Assembly: GCA_022712835.1 (NCBI GenBank)
Contig: JAFLJU010000493.1
Span: 1 to 12,375 of the forward strand
Direction of reading: 5' to 3'
DNA length: 12,375 nt
Origin: Desulfobacteraceae bacterium
GTDB taxonomy: Bacteria > Desulfobacterota > Desulfobacteria > Desulfobacterales > Desulfobacteraceae
Both the position numbers and the translations under genes were made by a program. Position 1 is the stretch's first letter, and each line of letters begins with the position of its first letter. Shown here in pieces: positions 1 to 6,442 of this stretch. The notes under the pieces were generated by a model. The model was not told the DNA's origin. It did not search any database and saw only the letters and a program-made list of their open reading frames with translations.

Positions 1-720
1 CCGTCGGCAGATATGGATACAGTGGTGACAGCGAGTATCCGGGGGGCCTTTGAATACCAGGGTCAGAAATGTTCGGCCTGTTCCAGACTCTATGTGCCCC
101 AATCCAAATGGGATGTTTTCCAAGAAAAACTGACCGCCCAATTATCCCGGATCAAACCCGGCAGTGTTTTGTCCTATACCCCATTTTTAAATGCAGTTAT
201 CGACGAAAAGGCCTTTGATACCATTGATGGGTTCATCAGCCGGGCCGAAGCTTCGGATAAGGCCGAGATCATTGCCGGGGGTGGTCGGGACAAGTCTATC
301 GGGTATTTTATCGAACCCACCGTGATCCTGGCCCAGGATCCCTATTATGAATCCATGGTTGATGAAATTTTCGGGCCGGTGCTGACAGTATATGTATATG
401 CTGACAAGGAGCTGGACCAGGCCCTTACCATCCTGGACGCGACTTCGGCCTATGCATTGACCGGGGCTGTTTTCGCCCAGGACAGGCAGGCCATCGCCCA
501 TATGACAAAACGTCTGACCCATTCTGCCGGCAATTTTTACATCAATGACAAACCCACTGGTGCCGTGGTGGGGCAGCAACCTTTTGGGGGGGGACGCAAG
601 AGTGGCACCAACGACAAGGCTGGCAGCCAGCTCAACCTGTTGCGTTGGACCTCTGCCCGCACCATTAAGGAAACCTTTGTGCCGCCAGTGAATTATCAAT
701 ACCCGTTCATGGCGGAATAA
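1..720 (+). CDS. pruA: 1-pyrroline-5-carboxylate dehydrogenase, C-terminal part (partial at 5' end)
   Basis: The enzyme oxidises L-glutamate-gamma-semialdehyde (from proline via P5C) to glutamate with NAD+, in the cytoplasm. The reading frame is open from base 1, so the gene starts before the window; 239 residues and the stop are visible. The segment FEYQGQKCSACSR carries the catalytic Cys (visible residue 24). EEIFGPVL-type sequence appears as DEIFGPVLTVYVY, and NFYINDKPTG and GQQPFGGGRKSGTNDK are the conserved C-terminal motifs. The match is to the ALDH4A1/mitochondrial-type P5CDH subfamily (single-function enzyme), judged by recall of that family's sequence. No proline dehydrogenase is seen downstream, so any partner gene would lie upstream. 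No convincing terminator follows the stop. Confidence 0.93.
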   Translation, partial: PSADMDTVVTASIRGAFEYQGQKCSACSRLYVPQSKWDVFQEKLTAQLSRIKPGSVLSYTPFLNAVIDEKAFDTIDGFISRAEASDKAEIIAGGGRDKSIGYFIEPTVILAQDPYYESMVDEIFGPVLTVYVYADKELDQALTILDATSAYALTGAVFAQDRQAIAHMTKRLTHSAGNFYINDKPTGAVVGQQPFGGGRKSGTNDKAGSQLNLLRWTSARTIKETFVPPVNYQYPFMAE

Positions 721-817
721 GGTGTCGGGCAATTTTAATTAATGCTTAATAGTTTCTGCCTTTTTGTGCTATGCTTCTGGTCTGCGTTAAAATTACCGTG
801 GTTTTTAAGGAGCGAAT

Positions 818-1945
818 GTGGCGTTTAAAAGGCAGACACTCACCCCTCGGGTGGTCCAGGATCTTGAAAAACGATCTGAAATTGGCAGTTATTTTTATAT
901 AATAGCCGTCTGCGTGGTGTTGTTTGCAGACGGCTATTATCTCCGATATCCCTCTTTTTCCATCCCGTTTTTTGTTTTGATTGTTGCGATCAGTACTTTT
1001 CGCTTGCTCCATCGGTTCTTTGATTCCTGGCTGACTGAAAAATTTGGCCGTGGCAGTCTTTACCTGTTTATTGCCAGTATCGTCTTGACAGGACTTGTCT
1101 GGGGGATCGGGTTTGCCACCTTCATGGGACAGGAGGGCGAATTAAATAACAAACTGCTCATGGTGGTCTGCACCATTGGGCTGTGTGCCGGTGGTGTGGT
1201 GGCGTATATGCCATTGCTTTGGTTGTCCATTGCATATAACCTTTTTATCCTGGGACCGGGTATTGCCATTATCCTTGCCGGTCTCCACCTGCCCCTTGCC
1301 ATATTGTTCATTCTTTTTTGTGTGTATATGGTGTTGATTGCCATCCGGGGAAGTAATGAATACTGGAAGGCGCTTGAAACTGAATTCTTGTTGGAAGAAA
1401 AAACAAAGTATCTTGAAAAAATCAGTCAAAAGGACGGGCTCACCGGTTTGTTCAACCGCAGATACTTTGATGAGGCATTTGAACTTGAGTGGAAGCGGGG
1501 GGGACGGGCCCAGACCCCAATTGCCATGATGATCTGCGATATTGATGAATTTAAACAGGTGAATGATACCTTCGGACACCTGGCCGGGGATGAATATTTA
1601 AAATTGGTTGCCAGGATACTGCTTCATGTTTTTCAGCGGGAGACAGATGTGGTCGCCCGGTATGGTGGGGAAGAGTTTGTCGTAATCCTGCCCGGAGACT
1701 CCCTGGAAAATGCCCGGGGACTTTCTGAACGCGTAAGGGAAATGATATCCGTGGCTATTTTGGAATTTGAATCACAGATTATCCAAACCACCGTCAGCCT
1801 CGGGGTGGCAATCATGACACCCCATCATTCCAGAGAAAGGGCTACCCTGATTGCCAGCGCCGATACGGCCCTATACGTCGCAAAGAAAAACGGCCGGAAT
1901 CAGATCTGTGTTCACGGCGACATTAGGGGAGCCGGCAGTGCTTGA
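818..1945 (+). CDS. membrane diguanylate cyclase (GGDEF, six-TM N-terminus)
   Basis: Predicted to make cyclic di-GMP from two GTP at the inner membrane. The start is GTG, preceded by AAGGAG at 807-812 with 5 nt spacing; an ATG two bases earlier is in another frame. Residues about 24-176 hold roughly six hydrophobic segments, typical of a membrane sensor with little periplasmic mass. The GGDEF domain runs from about residue 200: DGLTGLFNRR, DIDEFKQVNDTFGH, and the active-site motif GGEEF at 283-287. An RETD (RxxD) inhibitory site sits five residues before it, so the enzyme should be active and product-inhibited. The signal sensed is unknown. A 15-bp perfect inverted repeat lies inside codons 28-41 (listed separately). 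It is preceded by 97 bp of intergenic DNA and looks monocistronic. Confidence 0.9.
   Translation: MAFKRQTLTPRVVQDLEKRSEIGSYFYIIAVCVVLFADGYYLRYPSFSIPFFVLIVAISTFRLLHRFFDSWLTEKFGRGSLYLFIASIVLTGLVWGIGFATFMGQEGELNNKLLMVVCTIGLCAGGVVAYMPLLWLSIAYNLFILGPGIAIILAGLHLPLAILFILFCVYMVLIAIRGSNEYWKALETEFLLEEKTKYLEKISQKDGLTGLFNRRYFDEAFELEWKRGGRAQTPIAMMICDIDEFKQVNDTFGHLAGDEYLKLVARILLHVFQRETDVVARYGGEEFVVILPGDSLENARGLSERVREMISVAILEFESQIIQTTVSLGVAIMTPHHSRERATLIASADTALYVAKKNGRNQICVHGDIRGAGSA
899..940. repeat. perfect 15-bp inverted repeat inside the cyclase coding region
   Basis: The arms ATAATAGCCGTCTGC (899-913) and GCAGACGGCTATTAT (926-940) are exact reverse complements around a 12-nt loop. They lie about 80 nt after the start codon, in the first membrane segment (peptide around IIAVC...DGYY). 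In mRNA this would be a stable hairpin early in the message; in DNA it could be a protein site or the product of template-switch repair of a quasipalindrome. The sequence shows the repeat; the role is unknown. Confidence 0.9.
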
Positions 1946-2093
1946 ATCTGCAGGCCTAAATCGGTAATTTTTTTAAACCGGTTACCCGTAAATATGCTTA
2001 GGATTAATAACCTTTTTTATGATGCTTCCTAAAGAAAAACAATGAAAATATTGGACAATTCTTATTTGGGGATTACCTTACTTCCTCATTTAT

Positions 2094-2122
2094 TTGTCAT
2101 ATCCTTAATTAAAGGATATTAT
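2094..2122 (+). promoter_or_regulatory. sigma70-type promoter of the FKBP gene with palindromic operator in the spacer
   Basis: A -35-like TTGTCA (2094-2099) and a -10-like TATTAT (2117-2122) are separated by exactly 17 bp, predicting a start near 2129 and a leader of about 83 nt. Between and overlapping them is an inverted repeat, ATATCCTT (2099-2106) and AAGGATAT (2112-2119), perfect over 8 bp with a 5-bp centre. A repressor bound there would block RNA polymerase. The motif is not one I can assign to a known regulator. The rest of 1946-2211 shows no gene and no clear terminator for the upstream cyclase. Confidence 0.6.
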
Positions 2123-2211
2123 TTTAAAATTTCCGGTTTCCCATTGTCAAAAAGGCATGGGTCGGTTGAAGATCAGGGTACGGCCAGGGCCGGGCCTGGA
2201 AGGAAAAAATC

Positions 2212-2790
2212 ATGACTGAAACGATACAATCAGGGGATACCATTGCCGTAGATTATACCGGTAAGCACGAAGACGGAACCATTTTTGATACCTCAGAGGG
2301 CAAGGCACCCCTGACATTCACCGTGGGAACGGGAATGCTGATTAAGGGATTTGATACCGCTGTTATCGGGATGAAAAAAGGGGAATCCAAAACCGTCACC
2401 ATTCCGCCGGAAGAGGGTTATGGTCTGCGAAATGAAGAGGCCTTTGTGGATGTTCCCCGGATGCATTTCCCAGAGGAAATTCCCCTTATAGAAGGGTTGC
2501 AACTGGAACTTGAGGACCCCAACGGTCGTCCGGTTCCGGCCGTTGTGGCAGAGATTGGCGAAGAATCTGTTAAAATGGATATCAATCATTCTCTTGCCGG
2601 GAAAACACTTGTTTTTGATATTACCATCAGTGAAACAGGTTTAACCCCTCCGCCTCCGGCCGAACACAGTTGTGGCTGCGGCTCCCATGGTGAAGGGTGC
2701 GGATCGGACTCAGATGGTGGCGGGTGCGGGTCTGACTCAAAGGGAGATTGCGGGTCTGATTCAAAAGGGGGCTGCGGCTGCAGCGGCTGA
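2212..2790 (+). CDS. slyD: SlyD-type FKBP peptidyl-prolyl isomerase with Cys/Gly-rich metal-binding tail
   Basis: Catalyses cis-trans isomerisation of prolyl bonds and acts as a cytoplasmic chaperone. The ATG has GGAAGG at 2198-2203, 8 nt upstream. Residues 1-70 and 125-145 are the FKBP fold (VDYTGKHEDGTIFDTS, GTGMLIKGFDTAVIGMKKGE, PPEEGYG). The middle part from about residue 75 to 125 is the insert-in-flap chaperone domain typical of SlyD, and NHSLAGKTLVFDI matches the family's NHPLAGxxLxF signature. No signal peptide is seen. Residues about 152-192 form a low-complexity tail with seven Cys, two His and repeated CGSDS units. E. coli SlyD uses a His/Cys-rich tail to bind Ni(II) for hydrogenase maturation; a similar metal role here is inferred. 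It is flanked by its own promoter and a strong terminator, so it is monocistronic. Confidence 0.9.
   Translation: MTETIQSGDTIAVDYTGKHEDGTIFDTSEGKAPLTFTVGTGMLIKGFDTAVIGMKKGESKTVTIPPEEGYGLRNEEAFVDVPRMHFPEEIPLIEGLQLELEDPNGRPVPAVVAEIGEESVKMDINHSLAGKTLVFDITISETGLTPPPPAEHSCGCGSHGEGCGSDSDGGGCGSDSKGDCGSDSKGGCGCSG
2698..2772 (+). repeat. in-frame 24-27 bp tandem repeats encoding the Cys tail
   Basis: Units begin at 2698 (27 bp), 2725 (24 bp) and 2749 (24 bp), each starting TGCGG and encoding CGSDS plus an acidic/basic and Gly residue. The last two differ at only a few bases. All unit lengths are multiples of three, so copy number could change without breaking the frame. Confidence 0.8.
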
Positions 2791-2830
2791 TCCTCTCAGC
2801 CAGCCTTCCCAATGATGTAACTTTATTAAT

Positions 2831-2866
2831 ACCCCTGCCGGGGTTTCCCCCGGCAGGGGTTTGTAT
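2831..2866 (+). terminator. rho-independent terminator after slyD
   Basis: A 13-bp perfect stem, ACCCCTGCCGGGG (2831-2843) and CCCCGGCAGGGGT (2848-2860), closes a TTTC loop and is followed by TTGTATTT. It lies 40 bp after the slyD stop. Confidence 0.88.
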
Positions 2867-2922
2867 TTCAGCGCGATGTATAGTTGGACGAAGCCGCTGA
2901 GCGGCGGGAAAAGCAAAATAGT

Positions 2923-2974
2923 GTATAACTCCTAACCGTGCCCAATCCTGGGCACTCTAAAAAAAGGAGTATAC
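2923..2974 (+). promoter_or_regulatory. nested hairpin that could sequester a Shine-Dalgarno
   Basis: The outer arms are GTATAACTCCT (2923-2933) and AGGAGTATAC (2965-2974), complementary apart from one bulged A. The inner hairpin is GTGCCCA (2938-2944), loop ATCC, TGGGCAC (2949-2955), a perfect 7-bp stem. The right outer arm contains AGGAG (2965-2969), a strong ribosome site for an ATG at 2976, so the fold would close it. This may be a regulatory leader or the remnant of a mobile element end. The 308-bp gap 2867-3174 otherwise holds only the micro-ORF and the CRP-type site listed below. Confidence 0.5.
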
Positions 2975-2975
2975 C

Positions 2976-3050
2976 ATGATAAAGTCAGATGTTAATAATT
3001 GCCCCTGGCCAACCGCCAATGGACGGAAACAGGTGCAAGGTATTTGCTGA
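2976..3050 (+). CDS. candidate 24-codon micro-ORF behind the hairpin
   Basis: The ATG at 2976 has AGGAG 6 nt upstream, much better than many real genes. It encodes 24 residues beginning MIKSDVNNCPW and ends in TGA. A second ORF in the +1 frame (ATG at 2989, stop 3094-3096, 35 residues, containing NRCKVFADGIAKVIYTAK) overlaps it and looks more protein-like but has no ribosome site of its own. The pair could be one small gene broken by a frameshift, a leader peptide, or noise. I do not recognise either product. Confidence 0.22.
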   Translation: MIKSDVNNCPWPTANGRKQVQGIC

Positions 3051-3092
3051 TGGTATTGCCAAGGTGATTTATACAGCCAAAAACCAGATATC

Positions 3093-3134
3093 GTGATATA
3101 GATCACAAAAACAGTTTGCAAGTTTGATTATCCT
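3093..3134 (+). promoter_or_regulatory. CRP/FNR-family site and -10 element before the prepilin peptidase
   Basis: GTGA-TATAGA-TCAC at 3093-3106 fits the CRP-family pattern (half-sites spaced by 6 bp; right arm extends to TCACAA as in HcpR sites, left arm has TCGTGA instead of TTGTGA). A -10-like TATCCT lies at 3129-3134, predicting a start near 3141. That puts the palindrome centre at about -41.5, the class II activator position. The promoter assignment is inference; the palindrome is seen. Confidence 0.5.
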
Positions 3135-3174
3135 GTATTGATTTGATTTTATAAAATTAAGGTAGGAAATTTAA

Positions 3175-3969
3175 ATGCATCCTGATATTTCACATTTCAT
3201 CAGCTTTATGATTGGATCATGCATGGGCAGTTTTTTAAATGTCTGTATTTACAGAATTCCCAACAAAAAATCCATTATCACCCCCCCCTCCCATTGTCCC
3301 TTTTGCAAAGAGAATATCCCTTTTTATCTGAATCTTCCCATTGTGGGATATTGTTTTACAAAAGGCCGGTGTTTTAACTGCAGCAGGACAATATCACTGC
3401 GTTATCCTTTCATTGAGATACTGACAGGAATCTTGTGCTGCATCAGCTTCAGTTACTTTGGCCTGACACTTGAGGGTTTATTTTATTTCATGTTCATTTC
3501 AACCCTTGTGGTGATATCCTTTATTGATTTTGATCTGCAGATCATACCCGACAGGATATCACTTCCGGGAATTGTGATTTTCTTTTTCTCATTTTTCTTT
3601 ACCGGGAACATGACCGTTAAGGATGCATTATTGGGAATCTTGCTGGGAGGAGGTTTTTTCTATATTGCCGGACTGTTATACTATATGATTCGAAAGAAGG
3701 ACGGGATGGGAGGAGGAGATATAAAGCTTCTTGCCATGATCGGTGCGGCAACAGGTGTCAAAGGGGTTTTGTTCACTGTAGTCGCAGGCTCTTTTCTGGG
3801 TATATTTTCCGGTGTCATTGCCATGATCAGAAATAAGGACAGCCAGTCTGAAATACCATTTGGCCCCTGGCTTTCCATTGGATCAATTATTTATATTTTC
3901 TGGGGAGAAGCCCTTATCATGGGCTATTATAAGCTTATTTTCTTCCAAGTCCCCAGGTTGTTTTCCTGA
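3175..3969 (+). CDS. type IV prepilin peptidase / N-methyltransferase (A24)
   Basis: Inner-membrane aspartyl protease that cleaves the leader of type IV prepilins or type II secretion pseudopilins and methylates the new N-terminus. The 264-residue length is typical. The N-terminus has the conserved GSFLNVCIYRIP stretch (18-29). The cytoplasmic methyltransferase domain has both zinc pairs, CPFC (41-44) and CFNC (66-69), followed by RYPFIE. The catalytic aspartates are D118 (FIDFDLQIIPD) and D182 in the GGGD motif; their 64-residue spacing equals that of PilD and TcpJ. About eight membrane segments are seen. The start has GGTAGG 8 nt upstream. No pilin or secretion genes are in the window, so it is an orphan and whether it serves pili or type II secretion cannot be said. 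It ends 3 bp from the convergent gene. Confidence 0.93.
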   Translation: MHPDISHFISFMIGSCMGSFLNVCIYRIPNKKSIITPPSHCPFCKENIPFYLNLPIVGYCFTKGRCFNCSRTISLRYPFIEILTGILCCISFSYFGLTLEGLFYFMFISTLVVISFIDFDLQIIPDRISLPGIVIFFFSFFFTGNMTVKDALLGILLGGGFFYIAGLLYYMIRKKDGMGGGDIKLLAMIGAATGVKGVLFTVVAGSFLGIFSGVIAMIRNKDSQSEIPFGPWLSIGSIIYIFWGEALIMGYYKLIFFQVPRLFS

Positions 3970-3972
3970 AAG

Positions 3973-4779
3973 TCATCTCATGTGAGAGACAACCATCAGG
4001 CTGACCATGAGAAAAAACACCAGTGCCATGGGCTTGAGCTCCGCCCTGGTCAGCAGCCTTATCTCCGGGTATCTGACCGTCATCACTCCTAAAAAGACAA
4101 GGACGATAAGGGGAAGGGCCGGCAGGTAGAGGTTTAATTCCCTGGCAGCCACAATGGACAGGATCAGCCCCAGACCGGCCACGGGGAAAAAAAACAATTG
4201 CCCCCGCCTTCCGGACCGGGCTTTCCGGGTTAGCAAAAGATTGTCGTCCATATTGAATTTTACCGCACCTGCCGAGAGCAGGACAATGACAATCCAGTCT
4301 GTAATACCGAACACCGGCATGAAAAATTTCTGTCCTGGCAGGGGCATTTTGACCAGGATAAAATCAACCAGGGGAGGAATACCTTCCATGCCCCCTTCAT
4401 AATACTGGGAAATGGTTCCTGCAAACTGCTTTGTGGGGCCTGCAAACACACTGAATATATCTGACAGGGCCACCACCAGACAGAGGGGAACCAGTTCGGC
4501 TGGTCGCTTCAGGGGGGAGGCCAGCCAATTCCCGAAAACAGCTGCAAAAACAATGAGATTGGCCGTTAACACCCCGGTGATATAATTATTTTTTATTCCT
4601 GTAAACACCACAATACCGTACCCGGTCCAGAAGATCAGTAAAAGGGCTGAAAAACAGACCAGTCGGCGGCCGATGCGCCCCTGAATCCGGGGTTCAATAT
4701 GAATTTGGTACCCCCGGGAAATCCGGGCAATGCAGAAAAGCCCCCCAAGGATGACAGTATACTCAAAAACACCAGACAT
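3973..4779 (-). CDS. multi-pass membrane protein with presenilin/SPP-like Asp-Asp-PAL layout
   Basis: About eight hydrophobic segments; no family is certain. Numbered from the ATG at 4779, a membrane segment contains ALSDIFSVF (Asp107), the next contains FGITDWIVIVLLSAGAVKF (Asp161), and a later one starts LPALPLIVLVF (PAL at 220-222). Presenilins, signal peptide peptidases and archaeal homologues (A22) have YDxxSV, then GxGD plus a small-residue helix, then PAL, with gaps of about 58 and 52 residues; here they are 54 and 59. Differences: Tyr before the first Asp is Ser, GxGD is GITD, fewer N-terminal helices, one extra C-terminal helix. It may be a divergent protease or an inactive relative. 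The frame stays open to an ATG at 4887, but the extra N-terminus covers a leader hairpin and looks unnatural; the ATG at 4779 has GGATGG 5 nt upstream, and 4788 is an alternative. Confidence 0.7.
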   Translation of the reverse strand: MSGVFEYTVILGGLFCIARISRGYQIHIEPRIQGRIGRRLVCFSALLLIFWTGYGIVVFTGIKNNYITGVLTANLIVFAAVFGNWLASPLKRPAELVPLCLVVALSDIFSVFAGPTKQFAGTISQYYEGGMEGIPPLVDFILVKMPLPGQKFFMPVFGITDWIVIVLLSAGAVKFNMDDNLLLTRKARSGRRGQLFFFPVAGLGLILSIVAARELNLYLPALPLIVLVFLGVMTVRYPEIRLLTRAELKPMALVFFLMVSLMVVSHMR

Positions 4780-4817
4780 TATATCCATCCGCTTAATTAT
4801 CCAAAGCCGAACCAAGG

Positions 4818-4853
4818 CCCCCTTTTTTCCCTGAAAAACGGGAAAGCAGGGGG
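4818..4853 (-). other. hairpin in the predicted leader of the membrane protein
   Basis: CCCCC (4818-4822) and TTTCCC (4826-4831) pair with GGGAAA (4840-4845) and GGGGG (4849-4853), with a 3/3 internal loop and an 8-nt terminal loop. No U-run follows on either strand, so it is not a simple terminator. It sits about 40 nt before the chosen start. Confidence 0.45.
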
Positions 4854-4887
4854 GAAAGATTTTAAACAAACAAACTCTTCTGACCAT

Positions 4888-4916
4888 AACTTAGTTAAAG
4901 CACTCGATTATGTCAA
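4888..4916 (-). promoter_or_regulatory. candidate promoter of the membrane-protein gene
   Basis: On the minus strand a perfect TTGACA (4916-4911) is followed after 17 bp by a weak -10, TAAGTT (4893-4888). A start near 4881 would give a leader of about 100 nt that contains the hairpin at 4818-4853. Confidence 0.35.
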
Positions 4917-5017
4917 CTTGAAAAGGCCTTTCATCTTTTGTATGCCAGCCCGCTGATCACTCAACAGGGGAAAAGAGTAAAATATTTCCCAGCGCCATAG
5001 CAAGCCTTATCTGTATA

Positions 5018-5026
5018 TGTTATACT
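5018..5026 (+). promoter_or_regulatory. extended -10 promoter directly before the second cyclase
   Basis: TG-T-TATACT at 5018-5026 fits an extended -10; no good -35 is seen at 17 bp. The predicted start is near 5033, only about 3 nt before the ATG at 5036, and no Shine-Dalgarno precedes that ATG. This suggests a nearly leaderless message. Confidence 0.45.
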
Positions 5027-5035
5027 CCACTAACA

Positions 5036-6430
5036 ATGAATCGGTTAATTAAAAAAAACTTAAAAAAAGATATACTCAAATTGACTGGATTCTGCATCCT
5101 GCTGGCATTGTTCATTATCGGTGCGGGGGAACTTGTCATCCAGAATGATGCAGACCATGAAAAAAACCGGCTGCGGGACAGGCTTCAGAACAGCGGCGCC
5201 CTTCTTGCACAGGATATACAGCGCAATATCGGCCATGCAATCTTCGGCACAGAGACCCTTCACGCCCTTATAAAATCCAGTAGATACCAGGTGGACAATT
5301 TTGAAAAATGGAGTCGGCAGATCATAAACTCCAGCCTCGGCCCCAGTGTTGTCCAGCTTGCGCCAAGGGGAATTGTGAACCGTATCTATCCTTTGGAAGA
5401 AAACCAGGGGGACATGGGACATGACATACTCAAGGAAATGCGTCAGGAGGACGGGACTCTGAAATCCGTTCCAGGCAGGGAAATGATTTTTACAGGGCCT
5501 GTCCGCCTCATTAAGAACGGCAAATATGCCCTGATTGCCCGGAAACCTGTTTTCAGAGAAATGGAGGACAGGTCGGACTTCTGGGGGTTTACCCTTGCCA
5601 TCCTCCTGGTGGAGGATATCCTGCCTGAAAAAATTCAGTTCATGGAGGCCCAGGGACTTATGGTGCGAATTGAAGGAGATAATCCCTATGCAGAAAAAAA
5701 TCCAATCTTATTTGAATCCAAGGGCTGGAACGGGTCGTATCTCGTCCGCATGTGCATTGAGGTACCCAACGGCAAGTGGATATTAAAACTGAACCACCAG
5801 CCCATTGAAAACCAGTACCATCCAACATTCCGGCTCCTCATCATCCTTACGGCCTTCCTGGCCGGGGGATATATCTTTATTCAGCAGTACCGGATGCGGG
5901 CCCGGCAGTTGGAGATCATCTATCTGAACGCCCAGCTGACAAAAATGAGCTATGAAGATGACCTCACCTGTGCAGGCAACCGCAGAGCCGGCATCCAGGC
6001 CCTGAAAAGTCAGATGTGCCAGGCAGTCCGCTACAGACAGCCCTTTGCCATCGCCATGATTGATCTTGACCATTTTAAACAGGTCAATGACAAATACGGT
6101 CATCTTGCCGGGGACCAGATGCTTTGCCACCTGACCACCTGCCTGAAAAAAGCGGTGCGCCGGAGCGACCAGGTTTTCAGGCAGGGCGGGGATGAATTTC
6201 TCATGGTTTTTCCCCAGACAGACCTTGAAAAAGGCCTAAAAGCCATAGAGAATATCATCGGTTACATCAAAAATAATCCCTGCCGTATTGACCAGGCCGA
6301 ACTTCCCATACATCTTTCAGTGGGACTTGCCCAGAACTGCCCCGAAGAATCCGTGGACAGCCTGCTCAACCGTGCGGACATCAAACTGTATGAGGCCAAG
6401 GAGGCCGGGCGGAACTGCATTCGGTATTGA
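5036..6430 (+). CDS. diguanylate cyclase with periplasmic CHASE-like sensor
   Basis: Predicted inner-membrane c-di-GMP synthase responding to an external ligand. A first membrane helix spans residues about 14-33, a periplasmic domain about 34-262, and a second helix about 264-283. The periplasmic stretch VVQLAPRGIVNRIYPLEENQ (105-124) resembles the core of CHASE domains (LAPxGxVxxIYPLxGN). The cytoplasmic GGDEF domain has DLDHFKQVNDKYGH (343-356), GGDEF at 384-388 and an RRSD inhibitory site at 375-378, so activity and feedback control are expected. One deviation is DDLTCAGNRRAG in place of the usual DxLTGLxNRR. No ribosome site precedes the ATG; the charged MNRLIKKNLKK start followed by a helix supports it. 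It ends 12 bp from a convergent gene, and its upstream neighbour is divergent, so it is monocistronic. Confidence 0.9.
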   Translation: MNRLIKKNLKKDILKLTGFCILLALFIIGAGELVIQNDADHEKNRLRDRLQNSGALLAQDIQRNIGHAIFGTETLHALIKSSRYQVDNFEKWSRQIINSSLGPSVVQLAPRGIVNRIYPLEENQGDMGHDILKEMRQEDGTLKSVPGREMIFTGPVRLIKNGKYALIARKPVFREMEDRSDFWGFTLAILLVEDILPEKIQFMEAQGLMVRIEGDNPYAEKNPILFESKGWNGSYLVRMCIEVPNGKWILKLNHQPIENQYHPTFRLLIILTAFLAGGYIFIQQYRMRARQLEIIYLNAQLTKMSYEDDLTCAGNRRAGIQALKSQMCQAVRYRQPFAIAMIDLDHFKQVNDKYGHLAGDQMLCHLTTCLKKAVRRSDQVFRQGGDEFLMVFPQTDLEKGLKAIENIIGYIKNNPCRIDQAELPIHLSVGLAQNCPEESVDSLLNRADIKLYEAKEAGRNCIRY

Positions 6431-6442
6431 GAAAAGATGAGG

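Noticed and set aside
1946..2000. Terminator after the first cyclase (CGGT...T-run...ACCG)
   Set aside because: Only four base pairs form and the T-run is in the loop, not after the stem.
2867..3174. Intact insertion sequence
   Set aside because: There is no transposase-length frame, no paired terminal repeats and no target duplication visible; only a remnant remains possible.
4780..4887. Upstream ATG (4887) as start of the membrane protein
   Set aside because: The extension covers a GC-capped hairpin, lies right beside the predicted transcript start and has an atypical composition.
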